Part shown: piece by piece, positions 8,353 through 16,243 of the stretch
Layout: each line of letters starts with the position of its first letter
How positions within the stretch are numbered: the first letter of the stretch is position 1
Source of the DNA: Alkalibacterium sp046484155
GTDB lineage: Bacteria; Bacillota; Bacilli; Lactobacillales; Carnobacteriaceae_A
DNA length: 64,000 bases
Assembly (NCBI RefSeq): GCF_046484155.1
Contig: NZ_JAWOBT010000133.1
Coordinates: 1 to 64,000, forward strand
Direction: 5' to 3'
Translations under genes and position numbers: made by a program
Notes under the pieces: generated by a model
Seen by the model: only the letters and a program-made list of their open reading frames with translations
Told to the model about the DNA's origin: nothing
Databases searched by the model: none

Positions 8353-9363
8353 GTGTTTTGGTTCAGAAAAAAAGGGGTCGGTATTGATTTAGGTACCGCT
8401 AATACAAAAGTATATATTGAAGGTAAGGGTATTGTTCTAGGCGAACCTTCAGTGGTAGCAAAAGATAAAACAAATAATGAAGTTGTATCAGTTGGTGAAG
8501 ATGCTCAAAAAATGATTGGTCGTACACCTGGAAGTATTGTTGCGTTACGTCCGATGAAAGATGGCGTTATTGCTGATTTTGATACGACAGCTGCGATGAT
8601 AGAATATTTTATCACCAAGGCAGTGGGAAAACGCGGATCTAAACCTGAAGTAATCGTATGTGTTCCTGGTGGCGGTACTGAGGTTGAAAAGAGAGCGATT
8701 ATCGATGCGGCAAAAATGGCCGGTGCAAGAGATGCTTATTTAATAGAGGAACCATTTGCAGCCGCAATTGGGGCAGGCTTACCTGTTAACGAACCGACTG
8801 GTAGTATGGTGGTCGATATTGGTGGAGGAACCACTGATGTTGCTACAATATCTTTAGGAGGAATTGTAAGCAGTCGTACGATTAAAATGGCTGGTGATCA
8901 AATGGATCAATCGATTATTCATTTCATCAGAAATAAATATAATTTACTCATAGGAGAAAGAACAGCTGAAGCAGTGAAGATGGAATTAGGTAGTGCTTCT
9001 ATTGAGGCAGCCAAAGATATGGGTTCTATGGACATCAGAGGAAGAGATTTGTTAACTGGATTACCCAAAACAATCTCAATTCCAGCGATTGACGTAGCTG
9101 AAGCTATCAAAGAAGTTATAGAAGGTATCCTCGTTGCTGTTAAAGGAACATTGGAAGATACATCCCCAGAAATTTCAGCCGACGTTATTGATCGAGGTAT
9201 CGTCTTAACGGGCGGGGGAGCAATGTTAAAACATCTTAGCGATGTGATTGCTGAAGAAACAGACGTCCCTGTTTTTGTTGCAAGCAATCCTTTGGACTGT
9301 GTAGCAATAGGAACCGGCGAAGCATTAAATCACTTAGATATTTACAGAAAACAATCTAGGTAA
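8353..9363 (+). CDS. mreB: Rod shape-determining protein MreB (actin-like)
   Basis: A 336-residue bacterial actin that forms membrane-associated filaments guiding lateral wall synthesis. Phosphate-1 loop IDLGTANTKV (10-19), phosphate-2 VVDIGGGTTDVA, and adenosine motif VLTGGGAML are visible. The N-terminal MFWFRKK could act as an amphipathic membrane anchor. GTG start at 8353 with RBS AAAGGGG (8337-8343). Followed by mreC and mreD, but a perfect hairpin and about 160 bp separate mreB from mreC, so the cluster may be two transcription units. Confidence 0.95.
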   Translation: MFWFRKKGVGIDLGTANTKVYIEGKGIVLGEPSVVAKDKTNNEVVSVGEDAQKMIGRTPGSIVALRPMKDGVIADFDTTAAMIEYFITKAVGKRGSKPEVIVCVPGGGTEVEKRAIIDAAKMAGARDAYLIEEPFAAAIGAGLPVNEPTGSMVVDIGGGTTDVATISLGGIVSSRTIKMAGDQMDQSIIHFIRNKYNLLIGERTAEAVKMELGSASIEAAKDMGSMDIRGRDLLTGLPKTISIPAIDVAEAIKEVIEGILVAVKGTLEDTSPEISADVIDRGIVLTGGGAMLKHLSDVIAEETDVPVFVASNPLDCVAIGTGEALNHLDIYRKQSR

Positions 9364-9370
9364 ATATATC

Positions 9371-9403
9371 AAACTAGCGGGAAGACGTTCTTCCCGCTAG
9401 TTT
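9371..9403 (+). terminator. Perfect 15-bp hairpin between mreB and mreC (weak or processed terminator)
   Basis: 15 bases at 9371-9385 are exactly complementary to 9389-9403 around a CGT loop. Only three T end the stem and no U-tract follows on either strand, so it may not be an efficient intrinsic terminator. It lies 8 bp past the mreB stop. Confidence 0.6.
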
Positions 9404-9484
9404 AATGAATGAGCACTTATCACTAACTCATTATTAGTATAATCCACTCATTTTTATCTGCCTCTACGAACAGTCGATAATCTA

Positions 9485-9493
9485 TGGTAAAAT
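9485..9493 (+). promoter_or_regulatory. Possible extended -10 promoter of mreCD
   Basis: TGG followed by TAAAAT (9488-9493) about 30 bp upstream of the mreC start. The -35 region is poor. Confidence 0.4.
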
Positions 9494-9524
9494 AAGCAAA
9501 GTTAAATTATATGAGGTGTCATAA

Positions 9525-10379
9525 TTGAACCAATTTTTCACAAATAAAAAATTAATCGTATTACTTGTTAGTGTCATTTTATTTGTTTCACTTATTTCAT
9601 TTTCGACGAGAAACGCTGGGAATATACCCTTTGTTCAGCAAGCAACCAATGATATAACTGCAGTACTAGGTAGGGTGTATTCAAAACCTGCCAATGCCGT
9701 CATCAATGTGTTTGCTTCAATTGATGATTTACAAAATACGTATGAAGAAAATCAAAGATTAAAAATTGAAATAGATCGTATCTATGAACGTCAAGCTGAG
9801 TTAAACACGCTTAAAGACGAGAATGAGCGATTAGAAGAAGAACTTGATTTAAAACAATCATTAACAGATTATCGGACTATCTCCGGTACCGTTATCTCCA
9901 GAAATCCAGACAATTGGGTTGACCAGATTGTTGTTGACCGCGGAAGTCAAGATGGCGTAGAAATAGGTATGCCAGTGATGTCTGGGAATGGATTGATAGG
10001 TAGAATTTCCGAAACAAATCCAACGAGTTCAAAAGTTGTTTTGTTAACAAATATTGAACAAACATCCAATCAAGTTTCCTCAGAAGTCGTAATGGAAGAC
10101 GATACAGTGTATGGAATAATAAGCAATTTTAATAATGAAACTAATCGCTTATTAATGTCTCAAATAACTTCGACTGTGGATATTGAAGAAGGCGAATTAG
10201 TGACCACTTCCGGATTGGGGGGATCGATTCCCAGAGGTTTAGTCATTGGCGAAGTGAATGAAGTATCCATGGATTCCCACGGTCTTGCTCAACAAGTGTA
10301 CGTGACTCCATCAGCAGATTTTAATAATATTCGCTTTGTTACAATTATTCACCGTACAGCTGAGAGTGGTGAAGAGTAA
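9525..10379 (+). CDS. mreC: Rod shape-determining protein MreC
   Basis: A 284-residue bitopic membrane protein that scaffolds the elongation machinery outside the membrane. A transmembrane segment lies at about 8-25 (KLIVLLVSVILFVSLISF), a coiled coil at about 66-112 (rich in Q, E, R and L), and then the beta-rich MreC core. It starts at TTG 9525 with RBS GAGGTG (9513-9518). Its stop overlaps the mreD start (TAATG), indicating translational coupling. Confidence 0.93.
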   Translation: MNQFFTNKKLIVLLVSVILFVSLISFSTRNAGNIPFVQQATNDITAVLGRVYSKPANAVINVFASIDDLQNTYEENQRLKIEIDRIYERQAELNTLKDENERLEEELDLKQSLTDYRTISGTVISRNPDNWVDQIVVDRGSQDGVEIGMPVMSGNGLIGRISETNPTSSKVVLLTNIEQTSNQVSSEVVMEDDTVYGIISNFNNETNRLLMSQITSTVDIEEGELVTTSGLGGSIPRGLVIGEVNEVSMDSHGLAQQVYVTPSADFNNIRFVTIIHRTAESGEE

Positions 10380-10942
10380 TGCCTAATTGGAAGAAAATTA
10401 TTATCCCCATTTTCTTATTGTTTTTTACATTACTGATCGACGGGGGCATAACCTATTTATTTCGTGATCAATTAAATTCTTCTATAGGCTTGATGATCCC
10501 ACGATTAGTTATTATCACCCTAATCATGTTGGCTTTTTACTTGGACCCAAAGCAACTATTTATTCTTTCATTCACTTTTGGATTTATATACGATAGTTAC
10601 TATAGCGGAGTTTTAGGTGTGTACATTGCAGCTTTTGTTTTAATCACTTATCTGGTCATTCAAATCCGTCAAATCATCAACCCTCATTTCTATGCTATAC
10701 TGTTGGTCAATATAGTAATCTTAACGGTCATGGAAGTGTTCGTTTTTGGGGTATATAGAGGCATCGGATTGTCTGATTTGACACTTCAATTTTTTTTAGT
10801 TGATCGTTTACGAGGAACTTTATTGTTTAATACAGTGGTATTTTTAATTATTGGTTATCCGCTTAAAGAATGGATGAAAGTATTAGTTAATACAGATGAA
10901 AATAAAACGGGTAAAAATAAAAAGAGTACATCAATTAGATAA
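10379..10942 (+). CDS. mreD: Rod shape-determining protein MreD
   Basis: A 187-residue, very hydrophobic protein with about five transmembrane segments, consistent with MreD, the integral membrane partner of MreC. The ATG overlaps the mreC stop by one base. The C-terminal tail is lysine-rich and cytoplasmic (NKTGKNKKS). minC starts 18 bp later, so the five mre and min genes probably share transcripts. Confidence 0.88.
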   Translation: MPNWKKIIIPIFLLFFTLLIDGGITYLFRDQLNSSIGLMIPRLVIITLIMLAFYLDPKQLFILSFTFGFIYDSYYSGVLGVYIAAFVLITYLVIQIRQIINPHFYAILLVNIVILTVMEVFVFGVYRGIGLSDLTLQFFLVDRLRGTLLFNTVVFLIIGYPLKEWMKVLVNTDENKTGKNKKSTSIR

Positions 10943-10960
10943 AAACTAGAGGTGAACAAA

Positions 10961-11647
10961 ATGAAGAGTGCTGTATCATTAAAGGGTACAAAAGAAGGTT
11001 ATCAACTTATTATACAATCTTCAGCTTCTATGCAAGACGTGTATAAAGATCTTAAAACATTAACAGTACAGTTAAAAAAAGATTCTCATGCTGGAAGAGA
11101 AATTGAATTTCATGTAAAAACTGGGCAGCGGGAGTTAACTGATGATGAAAAAAATGAGATAATCGATATTATTGAAGATGACTACTTTAAAATCTCTACA
11201 TTTGAATCAGATGTCATGTCGCTGGCTAAATTTATGAAGTGGCATAATCAGACAAGTCCGTCACTAGAAGTCAGAACAGTTAGAAGTGGTCAGATTGTTG
11301 AATCTGAGGGCGATATGTTACTGATTGGGGTTGTACATCCCGGGGGGACAGTACGTGCCACAGGGAGCATTTTTATTATCGGTGAGTTAAAAGGAATAGC
11401 TCATGCAGGCATTAATGGAAAAGAAAGTGCAGTTGTGGTAGCTAATTTCCGTTACAATGCTCAAGTGCGCATTGGAGATAACGTTCACGTCATTGAAAAA
11501 AAAGATCAGACTAACGATGAAAACTCTGATACAGTTGAATTTGTATATGTTAATGATTTACATATCATTGAAGTCTCGCCCCTAGAAAATTTAAAAGCCA
11601 TTCGTCCGGAAATGGGTAAACATGCAGGAGGTATTTATAATGGGTAA
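10961..11647 (+). CDS. minC: Septum site-determining protein MinC
   Basis: A 228-residue FtsZ assembly inhibitor recruited to the membrane by MinD. The N-terminal FtsZ-binding domain occupies about 1-105; the C-terminal right-handed beta-helix (about 115-215) carries the glycine-rich repeats GVVHPGGTVRATGSIFIIG and AHAGINGKESAVV. I use ATG 10961, placed correctly behind RBS AGAGGTG (10947-10953); the upstream GTG at 10952 is part of that RBS. The last 8 bases overlap minD. Confidence 0.92.
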   Translation: MKSAVSLKGTKEGYQLIIQSSASMQDVYKDLKTLTVQLKKDSHAGREIEFHVKTGQRELTDDEKNEIIDIIEDDYFKISTFESDVMSLAKFMKWHNQTSPSLEVRTVRSGQIVESEGDMLLIGVVHPGGTVRATGSIFIIGELKGIAHAGINGKESAVVVANFRYNAQVRIGDNVHVIEKKDQTNDENSDTVEFVYVNDLHIIEVSPLENLKAIRPEMGKHAGGIYNG

Positions 11648-12434
11648 AGCTATAGTTATTACATCAGGTAAGGGTGGAGTAGGAAAAACGACATCCACCG
11701 CAAATATTGGGACAGCTTTAGCCCTTCAAGGTAAAAAAGTTTGTTTAGTAGATATGGATATAGGATTAAGAAATTTAGACGTTATTCTCGGTCTGGAAAA
11801 TCGAATCATCTATGATATTATCGACATAGTAGAAGGAAGAGCAAAATTACATCAAGCACTCATAAAAGATAAAAGATTTAACGATCAGCTATTCTTGCTT
11901 CCAGCCGCGCAACATGCAGATAAAAATGCCATAAACGAGAATCAGATGATCGAATTAATGGATGAACTGAGAAGCGATTTTGATTATATCTTAATCGATT
12001 GTCCTGCCGGGATCGAACAAGGATTTAAAAATTCCATAGCGGCAGCTGACGAAGCGATCTTGGTAACTACACCAGAAATATCGGCTATCAGAGATGCAGA
12101 CAGAATTATCGGATTAATTGAACAGACTTCGATCCAGTCGCCGCAATTAGTTATCAATCGTATCCGAAAAGGTATGATGGAGGCAGGAGACGTAATGGAC
12201 ATTGAAGAAATCACACGTCATCTATCTATCAAGCTTTTAGGTATTGTCTTCGAAGATGATGAAGTTGTGCGTTCATCTAATAAAGGGAATCCGGTCGTCT
12301 TAGACCCGGATCATCCGTCTTCGCAGGGATATAGAAACATTGCGAGAAGAATATTGGGAGATACCGTACCTTTAATGACCATAAAAGAAGAAAAAGTAAG
12401 TATTTGGAAAAAAATATTTGGATTTAAAAAATAA
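11640..12434 (+). CDS. minD: Septum site-determining ATPase MinD
   Basis: A 264-residue ParA/MinD-type ATPase that positions MinC at the membrane. The deviant Walker A is KGGVGKTT (11-18), with the signature lysine K11. The C-terminus SIWKKIFGFKK is the amphipathic membrane-targeting helix. The real start is ATG 11640, behind RBS AGGAGGT inside minC; the frame open from 11622 merely extends upstream. No minE is present, as expected in Gram-positives that use DivIVA-type placement. Confidence 0.95.
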   Translation: MGKAIVITSGKGGVGKTTSTANIGTALALQGKKVCLVDMDIGLRNLDVILGLENRIIYDIIDIVEGRAKLHQALIKDKRFNDQLFLLPAAQHADKNAINENQMIELMDELRSDFDYILIDCPAGIEQGFKNSIAAADEAILVTTPEISAIRDADRIIGLIEQTSIQSPQLVINRIRKGMMEAGDVMDIEEITRHLSIKLLGIVFEDDEVVRSSNKGNPVVLDPDHPSSQGYRNIARRILGDTVPLMTIKEEKVSIWKKIFGFKK

Positions 12435-12489
12435 TTGTGCTATGATAAAAAAATAATAAATGGGCTATGATGAGAAAAAGTAAGAGAAT

Positions 12490-12732
12490 ATCTTTTACAG
12501 AGAGGTTACGTTAGGTGAGAGTAACTAAAAGATTACTTTGAAAACACATCTCTAAGCTTTAAGCTGAAACTTTAGTAAGCTTGATCGGATGCACCCGTTA
12601 TCGTGCCAGCGTTTAGCAGTTTTGAACGTGTTGAGGTGACAATTTTACATATTGTTACGAATAAAGGTGGGACCACGATATTTAATCGTCCTTTAATTCT
12701 CTTTTACAGAGGATTAAAGGGCGTTTTTTTTT
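12490..12732 (+). promoter_or_regulatory. T-box riboswitch leader, probably histidine-type, controlling the ABC transporter
   Basis: A T-box AGGTGGGACCACG lies at 12665-12677, followed by a terminator stem (12687-12701 with 12709-12723) and nine T. The basal Stem I helix AGAGA (12499-12503) pairs with TCTCT (12549-12553). The three bases separated from that helix by one purine are CAC (12545-12547), a His codon. An alternative register gives AAC (Asn, 12543-12545). The antiterminator bulge is UGGG rather than UGGU; it would pair with CCCA, meaning discriminator C73, which is characteristic of bacterial tRNA-His. Both clues together favour histidine. The Val and Ala leaders in this same window show the same codon-plus-purine geometry with UGGU. 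Confidence 0.85.
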
Positions 12733-12804
12733 ATGTAAGGACTGCAGACTTACGTAAAATAGACGGAAGAATGAAAATGATGAAATTTATAGGAGGAAAA
12801 ACTA

Positions 12805-13587
12805 ATGAATAAATCAAAAGGGCTATTAATGGGGTTACTCGTATCAGGAATCGTATTGACTGGATGTCAAACAAATGAGGCAGAGAGCGGAGTGGAAGAT
12901 AACACCTACGTCATTGGATTGGATGATACATTTGCTCCAATGGGATTCAGAGATGATGACGGTGAACTAATTGGTTTTGACATAGATTTAGCTGAAGCCG
13001 TAGCAGAAGATTTAGACCGGTCCATAACATTTCAACCAATCGATTGGGCAATGAAAGAAACCGAATTAAATGCCGGAAACATCGATATGATATGGAACGG
13101 CTACACCATAACAGATGAACGCGCAGAACAAGTTGATTTTGGAACACCTTATTTAGAAAATAGTCAGTTGATTATTACCTTAGAAGAAAATGACATAGAG
13201 ACAAAATCAGATTTAGCAAACAAAAAAATAGCAGCGCAGCAATCTTCTAGTGCAGTAAGTGCTATTGAAAGTGATCCGTCAAATATTATTACTCAGTTTA
13301 ACAACGGAGAAGTTATTCAATTCCCATCAAATAACGATGTATTCAATGATCTGATTTCTGGTCGCAGCGAGGCAATTGTCGTAGATGAAACTTTAGGCCG
13401 TTTTTATATGGCTCAAAACCAGTCACCTAATTATAAAATTTTAGAGGATGATTTTGGGAAAGAAGAATACGCTATTGGATTTAGGCAGGGAGACGATGAG
13501 TTGAGAGAAGAAGTTAACGCATCGTTGGAAAGGCTTATGGAAAATGGGACGTATGATGATATTTACCAAACATGGTTCAGTAAGTAA
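12805..13587 (+). CDS. Amino-acid ABC transporter substrate-binding lipoprotein (predicted histidine)
   Basis: A 260-residue family 3 solute-binding protein. A lipoprotein signal peptide ends in the lipobox LTGC (C21), so it is anchored outside the membrane by its lipid. Typical motifs are PMGFRDDDGELIGFDIDLAEAVA and the YTITDERAEQVDF signature. RBS AGGAGG lies 9 bp before ATG 12805. It is the first gene after a T-box terminator, followed by permease and ATPase genes. The family transports polar and basic amino acids; the histidine assignment comes from the leader RNA, not from the protein. Confidence 0.88.
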   Translation: MNKSKGLLMGLLVSGIVLTGCQTNEAESGVEDNTYVIGLDDTFAPMGFRDDDGELIGFDIDLAEAVAEDLDRSITFQPIDWAMKETELNAGNIDMIWNGYTITDERAEQVDFGTPYLENSQLIITLEENDIETKSDLANKKIAAQQSSSAVSAIESDPSNIITQFNNGEVIQFPSNNDVFNDLISGRSEAIVVDETLGRFYMAQNQSPNYKILEDDFGKEEYAIGFRQGDDELREEVNASLERLMENGTYDDIYQTWFSK

Positions 13588-13611
13588 GATTAAATAGTAG
13601 GAGTGAGATTT

Positions 13612-14241
13612 ATGTTGTGGTCAGCCTTGCCTTCTATTATTGAAGGCTTAGAATTAACCTTGAAGTTGTTTGGTTTAGTATTGGTGCTTTCCCTTCCGCT
13701 AGGCTTAGGTATAGCGGCGCTCAAAGTATACGGACCTAAATTCTTACAGGGAATCATCACGCTTTATATTTATGTTATGCGAGGGACGCCACTGTTGCTT
13801 CAGTTAATGTTTGTGTTTTTTGGCTTACCATATATTGGAATAACACTCGACCGGTTTCCATCTGCTGTCTTTGCTTTTGTATTAAATTATGCAGCCTATT
13901 TTGCGGAAATATTCAGAGGGGGAATGATCGGTGTCCCCAGTGGTCAATTTGAAGCTTTGAAAGTTTTAGGAATCAATCATTTTAAAGGATACGCTAAAGT
14001 CATTTTTCCGCAAGTTTTAAAAACGACTCTTCCAAGCGTAGGAAACGAAGTTCTCGCTTTAGTCAAAGATACATCACTTGTTTATATCCTTGGTTTAGGA
14101 GAGGTTTTACGAGCAGGTCAAATTGCGGCTAACAGATATGCTTCCCTTATTCCGTTCATATTTGTTGGTGTACTGTACCTCGTCATCACAGGAATCATTT
14201 CATACATGTTGAATAGAATCGAGAAGAATTACCAAATGTAG
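13612..14241 (+). CDS. Amino-acid ABC transporter permease
   Basis: A 209-residue HisM/GlnP-type inner-membrane permease with about five transmembrane segments. The coupling motif EIFRGGMIGVPSGQFEALKVLG, which contacts the ATPase, is visible. The preferred start is ATG 13612, 7 bp after RBS TAGGAGTG; the GTG at 13603 lies inside that RBS. Only one permease gene is present, so a homodimer is expected. It lies 24 bp after the binding-protein gene and 13 bp before the ATPase gene. Confidence 0.92.
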   Translation: MLWSALPSIIEGLELTLKLFGLVLVLSLPLGLGIAALKVYGPKFLQGIITLYIYVMRGTPLLLQLMFVFFGLPYIGITLDRFPSAVFAFVLNYAAYFAEIFRGGMIGVPSGQFEALKVLGINHFKGYAKVIFPQVLKTTLPSVGNEVLALVKDTSLVYILGLGEVLRAGQIAANRYASLIPFIFVGVLYLVITGIISYMLNRIEKNYQM

Positions 14242-14254
14242 AGGAGCTTGACTG

Positions 14255-14899
14255 ATGCTTGAAATCAATAATTTGAGTAAAAAAATGAATGGTATCGATC
14301 TTATAAAAGACTTTTCTCTCACGGTGAACAAAAGAGAAATCGTCTCTGTCGTAGGAGAATCTGGCTCAGGGAAAACAACCTTTATTCGTCTGTTGAATCA
14401 GTTAGATATACCAGATGAAGGACAAATTAGATTAGATGGCGTAACTTTGTTTTCTACTCAAGAAGCCTACAAAAATGCCAATAAAAAAATCGGACTAGTT
14501 TTCCAAGATTTTCAGCTTTTTCCTAATTTAACTGTCAAAGAAAATTGTACGCTTAGCCCGATACTCAATAAGGAATTAAGCAAAGAAGATGCAGATAAGA
14601 AAGCTGGAGAGTTATTAGTTAAATTATCTCTTTCGGATAAACAGAATGTTTATCCAAAAGCATTGTCTGGGGGGCAACAGCAGCGTGTGGCCATTGCTCG
14701 TGCTTTAATGTTGGAACCACAAATTTTATGTTTGGATGAACCTACTTCTGCACTGGATCAAGATACGGCTAATCGTTTTGGAGAATTGTTGATGTCGATA
14801 ATCAAAAATGATGTTGGAGTTATTATGATTACACATGATTTAGGTTTTGCTGAAAAATTTAGCGATCGGACCATTTCTTCTGCCAGATTTTTAAGATAA
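14255..14899 (+). CDS. Amino-acid ABC transporter ATP-binding protein, short C-terminus
   Basis: A 214-residue ABC ATPase that powers the preceding permease. Walker A is GESGSGKTT (34-42), Q-loop is VFQDFQLF, the signature is LSGGQQQ (137-143), and Walker B/D-loop is LCLDEPTSALD, followed by the switch histidine in ITHDLGF. Usual HisP/GlnQ proteins are about 240 residues; this one ends in SDRTISSARFLR, roughly 25-30 residues short, yet with all catalytic motifs intact. The short end could be natural for this subfamily or a late frameshift. Confidence 0.92.
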   Translation: MLEINNLSKKMNGIDLIKDFSLTVNKREIVSVVGESGSGKTTFIRLLNQLDIPDEGQIRLDGVTLFSTQEAYKNANKKIGLVFQDFQLFPNLTVKENCTLSPILNKELSKEDADKKAGELLVKLSLSDKQNVYPKALSGGQQQRVAIARALMLEPQILCLDEPTSALDQDTANRFGELLMSIIKNDVGVIMITHDLGFAEKFSDRTISSARFLR

Positions 14900-14945
14900 A
14901 CCTGTTGATGACCGAACAGCAAATTTCTCGCTGTAAAACTATTGA

Positions 14946-14974
14946 TTGACTCTAAATGTTTAATTTGGTAAGAT
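14946..14974 (+). promoter_or_regulatory. Strong promoter of the rplU operon (extended -10)
   Basis: -35 TTGACT (14946-14951), 17-bp spacer, and -10 TAAGAT (14969-14974) preceded by TGG. It is one of the best promoters in the window, as suits ribosomal protein genes. Confidence 0.78.
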
Positions 14975-14980
14975 AACAAT

Positions 14981-15115
14981 GTTGTAAATGTGTAGCACCA
15001 CAACTACAACCGCTCGTATATAAGTTTAAAAGCAGACTTCTGCTACTTACAACGGCGAGTCTAAGTGCTTAAGAATAAAACTAAACATTTTATTCATTAA
15101 TTAAAGGAGGTGCAA
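14981..15115 (+). promoter_or_regulatory. rplU 5' leader, probable L21 leader element
   Basis: About 140 nt separate the promoter from rplU. The leader holds a hairpin AGCAG/CTGCT around 15031-15046, extended by AAGT/ACTT outside it. Flanking CTCG/CGAG segments (about 15013 and 15055) could close a larger stem. Bacillota rplU genes are known to carry a conserved L21 leader RNA; this has the right place and size. Assignment to that family needs a covariance search. Confidence 0.5.
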
Positions 15116-15120
15116 CAAAC

Positions 15121-15432
15121 ATGTACGCAATTATCAAAACAGGTGGAAAACAGTTAAAAGTAGAAGAAGGTCAAGAAATCTTCGTAGAAAAATTAGACGG
15201 AGAAGCTGGCGATTCTGTAATTTTCGACGAAGTTTTGTTTGTTGGAGGAGACAATAGTGTCGTAGGTAGTCCCTTCATCAAAGGTGCTTCTGTAGAAGGT
15301 ACGATTGAAAAACAAGGTCGTATGAAAAAAGTGACAACGTTTAAATACCGTCGTCGTAAAGATTCTCATACAAAAAAAGGCCATCGCCAACCTTATACAA
15401 AAGTTTCTATCACATCAATTAAATCTAACTAA
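15121..15432 (+). CDS. rplU: 50S ribosomal protein L21
   Basis: A 103-residue large-subunit protein that binds 23S rRNA. It starts MYAIIKTGGKQLKVEEGQ and ends with the conserved basic tail KYRRRKDSHTKKGHRQPYTKV, both characteristic of L21. The strong RBS AAAGGAGGTG precedes ATG 15121. It is the first gene of the conserved rplU-prp-rpmA operon. Confidence 0.98.
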   Translation: MYAIIKTGGKQLKVEEGQEIFVEKLDGEAGDSVIFDEVLFVGGDNSVVGSPFIKGASVEGTIEKQGRMKKVTTFKYRRRKDSHTKKGHRQPYTKVSITSIKSN

Positions 15433-15454
15433 TATTTGAGAAAGTGAGACTGAA

Positions 15455-15796
15455 ATGATAGACATTCAATTTCGCCGTGAAGGTTCTAAAATAATGTCCG
15501 TAGAAATGTCTGGACATGCTGAAGCTGGCCCATACGGTAATGATATTGTTTGTGCTGCTGTTTCAGCTTTAAGTATTGGTACAGTAAATAGTCTATCAGA
15601 AATTGCTGAAATACCTGTTGATGTGATTTCTGCAAATGATTCTGGTGGATATTTAAAATTTACTTTACCTACTGATTTAACTCAAAAACAAATGGAAACT
15701 GGTCAAATACTCATGAAAAGTCTTTATTTGTCTTTAAAAAGTACAGAAGAAGAATATAATGAGTATCTTAGAATTAATTCCCTTGATGGGAAATAA
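15455..15796 (+). CDS. prp: Ribosomal-processing cysteine protease Prp (YsxB)
   Basis: A 113-residue cysteine protease that removes the N-terminal extension of L27. The catalytic pair is visible as H21 in GHAEAGPYGND and C33 in IVCAAVSAL. It sits between rplU and rpmA, as in other Firmicutes with the L27 extension, and the target itself (rpmA, 16 bp downstream) carries the matching cleavage site. Confidence 0.95.
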   Translation: MIDIQFRREGSKIMSVEMSGHAEAGPYGNDIVCAAVSALSIGTVNSLSEIAEIPVDVISANDSGGYLKFTLPTDLTQKQMETGQILMKSLYLSLKSTEEEYNEYLRINSLDGK

Positions 15797-15812
15797 TGGA
15801 GGTGCATTGAAT

Positions 15813-16097
15813 ATGTTGAAAATGAATTTACAATTGTTCGCTCATAAAAAAGGTGGCGGTTCAACAACTAACGGCCGTGACTCACAATCAAAACGTTTAG
15901 GAGCTAAACGCGCTGATGGACAAGTTGTCTCTGGAGGATCTATTTTATTCCGTCAAAGAGGAACTAAAATCTATCCAGGTGAAAACGTAGGTCGAGGCGG
16001 AGACGATACTTTATTTGCTAAAATCGATGGTATTGTTCGCTTTGAACGTAAAGGGAAAAACAATAAGCAAGTTTCTGTTTATCCTGTAGCTAACTAA
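15813..16097 (+). CDS. rpmA: 50S ribosomal protein L27 with a Prp-cleavable N-terminal extension
   Basis: A 94-residue precursor. The N-terminus MLKMNLQLF is followed by AHKKGGGSTTNGRDS, the conserved mature start; Prp should cut after F9. The mature N-terminus reaches the peptidyl transferase centre, so cleavage is required for function. I choose ATG 15813, 8 bp after RBS GGAGGTG (15798-15804); the ATG at 15822 is too far from it, and the frame open from 15759 overlaps prp with no RBS. Confidence 0.97.
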   Translation: MLKMNLQLFAHKKGGGSTTNGRDSQSKRLGAKRADGQVVSGGSILFRQRGTKIYPGENVGRGGDDTLFAKIDGIVRFERKGKNNKQVSVYPVAN

Positions 16098-16111
16098 TCT
16101 AGATATTAACT

Positions 16112-16150
16112 GGAATCATAAATCTTTTTAGATTTTGATTCCTTTTTTTT
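16112..16150 (+). terminator. Terminator after rplU-prp-rpmA
   Basis: A stem from GGAATCA (16112-16118) plus AAATC paired with GATTT and TGATTCC ending at 16142, followed by eight T. Confidence 0.87.
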
Positions 16151-16162
16151 CTATCTAAAAAT

Positions 16163-16176
16163 CTGAAACGCTGTCA
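16163..16176 (+). promoter_or_regulatory. Imperfect cre-like site upstream of the ytxK-ackA promoter
   Basis: AAACGCTGTCA (16166-16176) matches 11 positions of the CcpA cre consensus, but the leading TG is shifted by one base. It is centred about 80 bp upstream of the likely transcription start. CcpA activates ackA from an upstream cre in B. subtilis, so the position is suggestive, but the match is imperfect. Confidence 0.3.
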
Positions 16177-16214
16177 TGATGCAGGATTAAAACTTTACAT
16201 TAAAATCTTAAATC

Positions 16215-16243
16215 TTGAACATGCTTAGTGAATAAGTTAAGAT
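16215..16243 (+). promoter_or_regulatory. Promoter of ytxK-ackA
   Basis: -35 TTGAAC (16215-16220), exact 17-bp spacer, -10 TAAGAT (16238-16243), about 75 bp upstream of the methyltransferase start. Confidence 0.65.

Noticed and set aside
12603..12812. 69-codon ORF on the plus strand
   Set aside because: It lies across the T-box sequence and its terminator and overlaps the start of the binding-protein gene; codons are dictated by the leader RNA structure and it has no RBS.
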